Positions 20,227 through 21,281 of a stretch of 21,281 nucleotides of DNA are shown in pieces. Made by a program: the position numbers and the translations under genes. The notes under the pieces were generated by a model, which worked only from the letters and a program-made list of their open reading frames with translations, did no database searches and was not told where the DNA came from. Source of the stretch: Deltaproteobacteria bacterium (GTDB lineage: Bacteria > Myxococcota > Polyangia > Haliangiales > Haliangiaceae). Location: the NCBI GenBank assembly GCA_018262455.1, contig JAGSPR010000126.1, forward strand, positions 1 to 21,281, read 5' to 3'. Within the stretch, counting starts at the first letter, position 1, and each line of letters opens with the position of its first letter.

Positions 20227-21281
20227 CGACGATGTCGCAGGCGACGGCATCGATCACGACGATCACCCAGCCGGCCCCGGCTCCCGTCACGTGCGTCCAC
20301 TGCGGCCTCGCGGTGCCGGCCGGCCGAGCGAGCGCGTTCTGCTGCAGCGGCTGCGAGGTCGTGCACGAGGCGATCGCTGCGCACGGGCTCGAGCGCTACT
20401 ACGCGCTGCGCGACGCCGATCAGCGCCCTGACATCGCGCCGGCGCACACCACGACCCACAGCTATGCCGAGCTCGACGACGCCGCGTTCCAGCGCGTCCA
20501 CGTCCGGGCCGACAACCAGCGCGCGAGCGTCGCGCTCTATCTCGAGGATCTGCGGTGCACGGCCTGCGTTTGGCTCGTCGAGAGTGCGCCGCGTTGCATC
20601 CCGGGGCTCGTCGACGTCCGGCTCGATCTCGGTCGCGCCCGGGCCGACATCACCTGGGATCCAGCGGCGTGCGAGCTGTCGACGATCGCGCGCCACTTCG
20701 ACCGGCTCGGCCACGCCGTGCATCCCTACCGTGGGCTCGATCGCGATCGCCAGCGCCGCGGCGAGGACCGCCGGCTGCTCGTCAAGCTCGGGGTCGCGGG
20801 CGCCGCGGTCGGCAACCTCATGCTGCTCGCCGTCGCGCTGTATGCCGGGATGTTCGAAGGCATGGCGCGCGACGACGCGACCGGCTTTCGCTGGGCCTCG
20901 ATGGCGATCGCGGTGCCGGCGCTCGGCTTTGCGGCGACGCCGTTCTTTCGCACCGCGATCGGGGCGCTGCGCGCGCGCCGCTTGCACCTCGATCTCCCGC
21001 TGTCGATCGGGATCGCCGCGGGCCTCGGCTGGGGCAGCGCGAACGTGCTCCGAGGCGTCGGCGAGATCTACTTCGACTCGCTCGCGATGCTCGTGTTCCT
21101 GCTGCTGATCGCACGCTGGATCGTGCTGCGCCACCAGCGCCGCGCGTCGACGGCCGCCGAGCTGCTGTTCGCGCTGACCCCGAACCGCGCCCACCGCATC
21201 GATCCGGCGACCGGCGCCGCCGCGGACGTCCCGATCGATGCGCTCGGCGAACGCGACCTGGTCAGCGTGCTCGTGGGCGAG
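20223..21281 (+). CDS. ccoI: CcoI/FixI-type copper-transporting P1B ATPase, cut by window end
   Basis: This copper-exporting ATPase supplies the metal for CuB during cbb3 assembly. The first 353 residues are present and the window ends before the DKTGT phosphorylation site. The N-terminus has the CcoI-type cluster CVHCG (Cys24, Cys27) and FCCSGCEVVH (Cys40, 41, 44), then a heavy-metal-associated domain with CTAC (Cys112, Cys115). Membrane helices begin near residue 188, and an actuator-domain linker is reached at the end. ATG overlaps the preceding stop (ATGA). The double Cys-rich N-terminus separates CcoI from ordinary CopA. A ccoS gene may follow outside the window. Confidence 0.93.
   Translation, partial: MTTMSQATASITTITQPAPAPVTCVHCGLAVPAGRASAFCCSGCEVVHEAIAAHGLERYYALRDADQRPDIAPAHTTTHSYAELDDAAFQRVHVRADNQRASVALYLEDLRCTACVWLVESAPRCIPGLVDVRLDLGRARADITWDPAACELSTIARHFDRLGHAVHPYRGLDRDRQRRGEDRRLLVKLGVAGAAVGNLMLLAVALYAGMFEGMARDDATGFRWASMAIAVPALGFAATPFFRTAIGALRARRLHLDLPLSIGIAAGLGWGSANVLRGVGEIYFDSLAMLVFLLLIARWIVLRHQRRASTAAELLFALTPNRAHRIDPATGAAADVPIDALGERDLVSVLVGE

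Overview
The window is very GC-rich DNA with almost uniformly G/C third codon positions. It carries short Cys-rich lipoproteins, a PEGA-type Ser/Thr kinase operon, a CcoN-CcoO fusion and sigma-54-like promoters. Together these suggest a myxobacterium-like member of the Myxococcota (old Deltaproteobacteria), perhaps Haliangium/Polyangium-like. This is inference from gene style only. No rRNA, tRNA, CRISPR array, transposase or integrase was seen.

Left part (1-10230). A minus-strand pair encodes topoisomerase III (topB) and a CvfB-like S1/winged-helix RNA-binding protein. Next comes a minus-strand pair encoding a clan GH-A glycosidase-like lipoprotein and a small lipoprotein. A DJ-1/PfpI protein (minus) is divergent from a dienoyl-CoA-isomerase-type crotonase (plus). 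A translationally coupled minus-strand trio follows: Ser/Thr kinase with PEGA domain, TPR membrane protein, Cys-rich lipoprotein.

Right part (10231-21281). This is a coherent low-oxygen/stress island: hemerythrin-like protein, Hsp20, an unknown lipoprotein with a universal stress protein, a 35-residue membrane microprotein, oxygen-independent coproporphyrinogen III dehydrogenase (hemN), a second shortened hemerythrin-like protein, and a cbb3 oxidase operon. The operon reads ccoNO (fused), ccoQ, ccoP (one heme), ccoG, a minimal ccoH-like gene, a COG2836-type membrane protein and ccoI (cut by the window end). Every junction from ccoNO to ccoI overlaps by 1-4 nt. HemN makes heme without oxygen, cbb3 uses heme for high-affinity oxygen respiration, and CcoG, CcoI and the COG2836 protein probably handle its copper. 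The hemerythrins may bind or sense oxygen or NO.

Main discovery. Eight genes carry a sequence resembling the sigma-54 -24/-12 promoter (GGCACG-N4-YTGC) at the right spacing. In six of them the -12 element lies only 14-16 nt from the ATG and no Shine-Dalgarno is visible, which suggests nearly leaderless mRNAs. Upstream of the hemerythrin, microprotein/hemN and ccoNO promoters lies a shared 15-bp inverted-repeat-like motif (GCGCAnGGnTTGCGC), in tandem 21 bp apart at ccoNO, with a weaker copy between hsp20 and the lipoprotein. I read this as binding sites for one unidentified regulator, probably a sigma-54 enhancer-binding protein, that ties the island into one regulon. All this was found by eye and not tested statistically.
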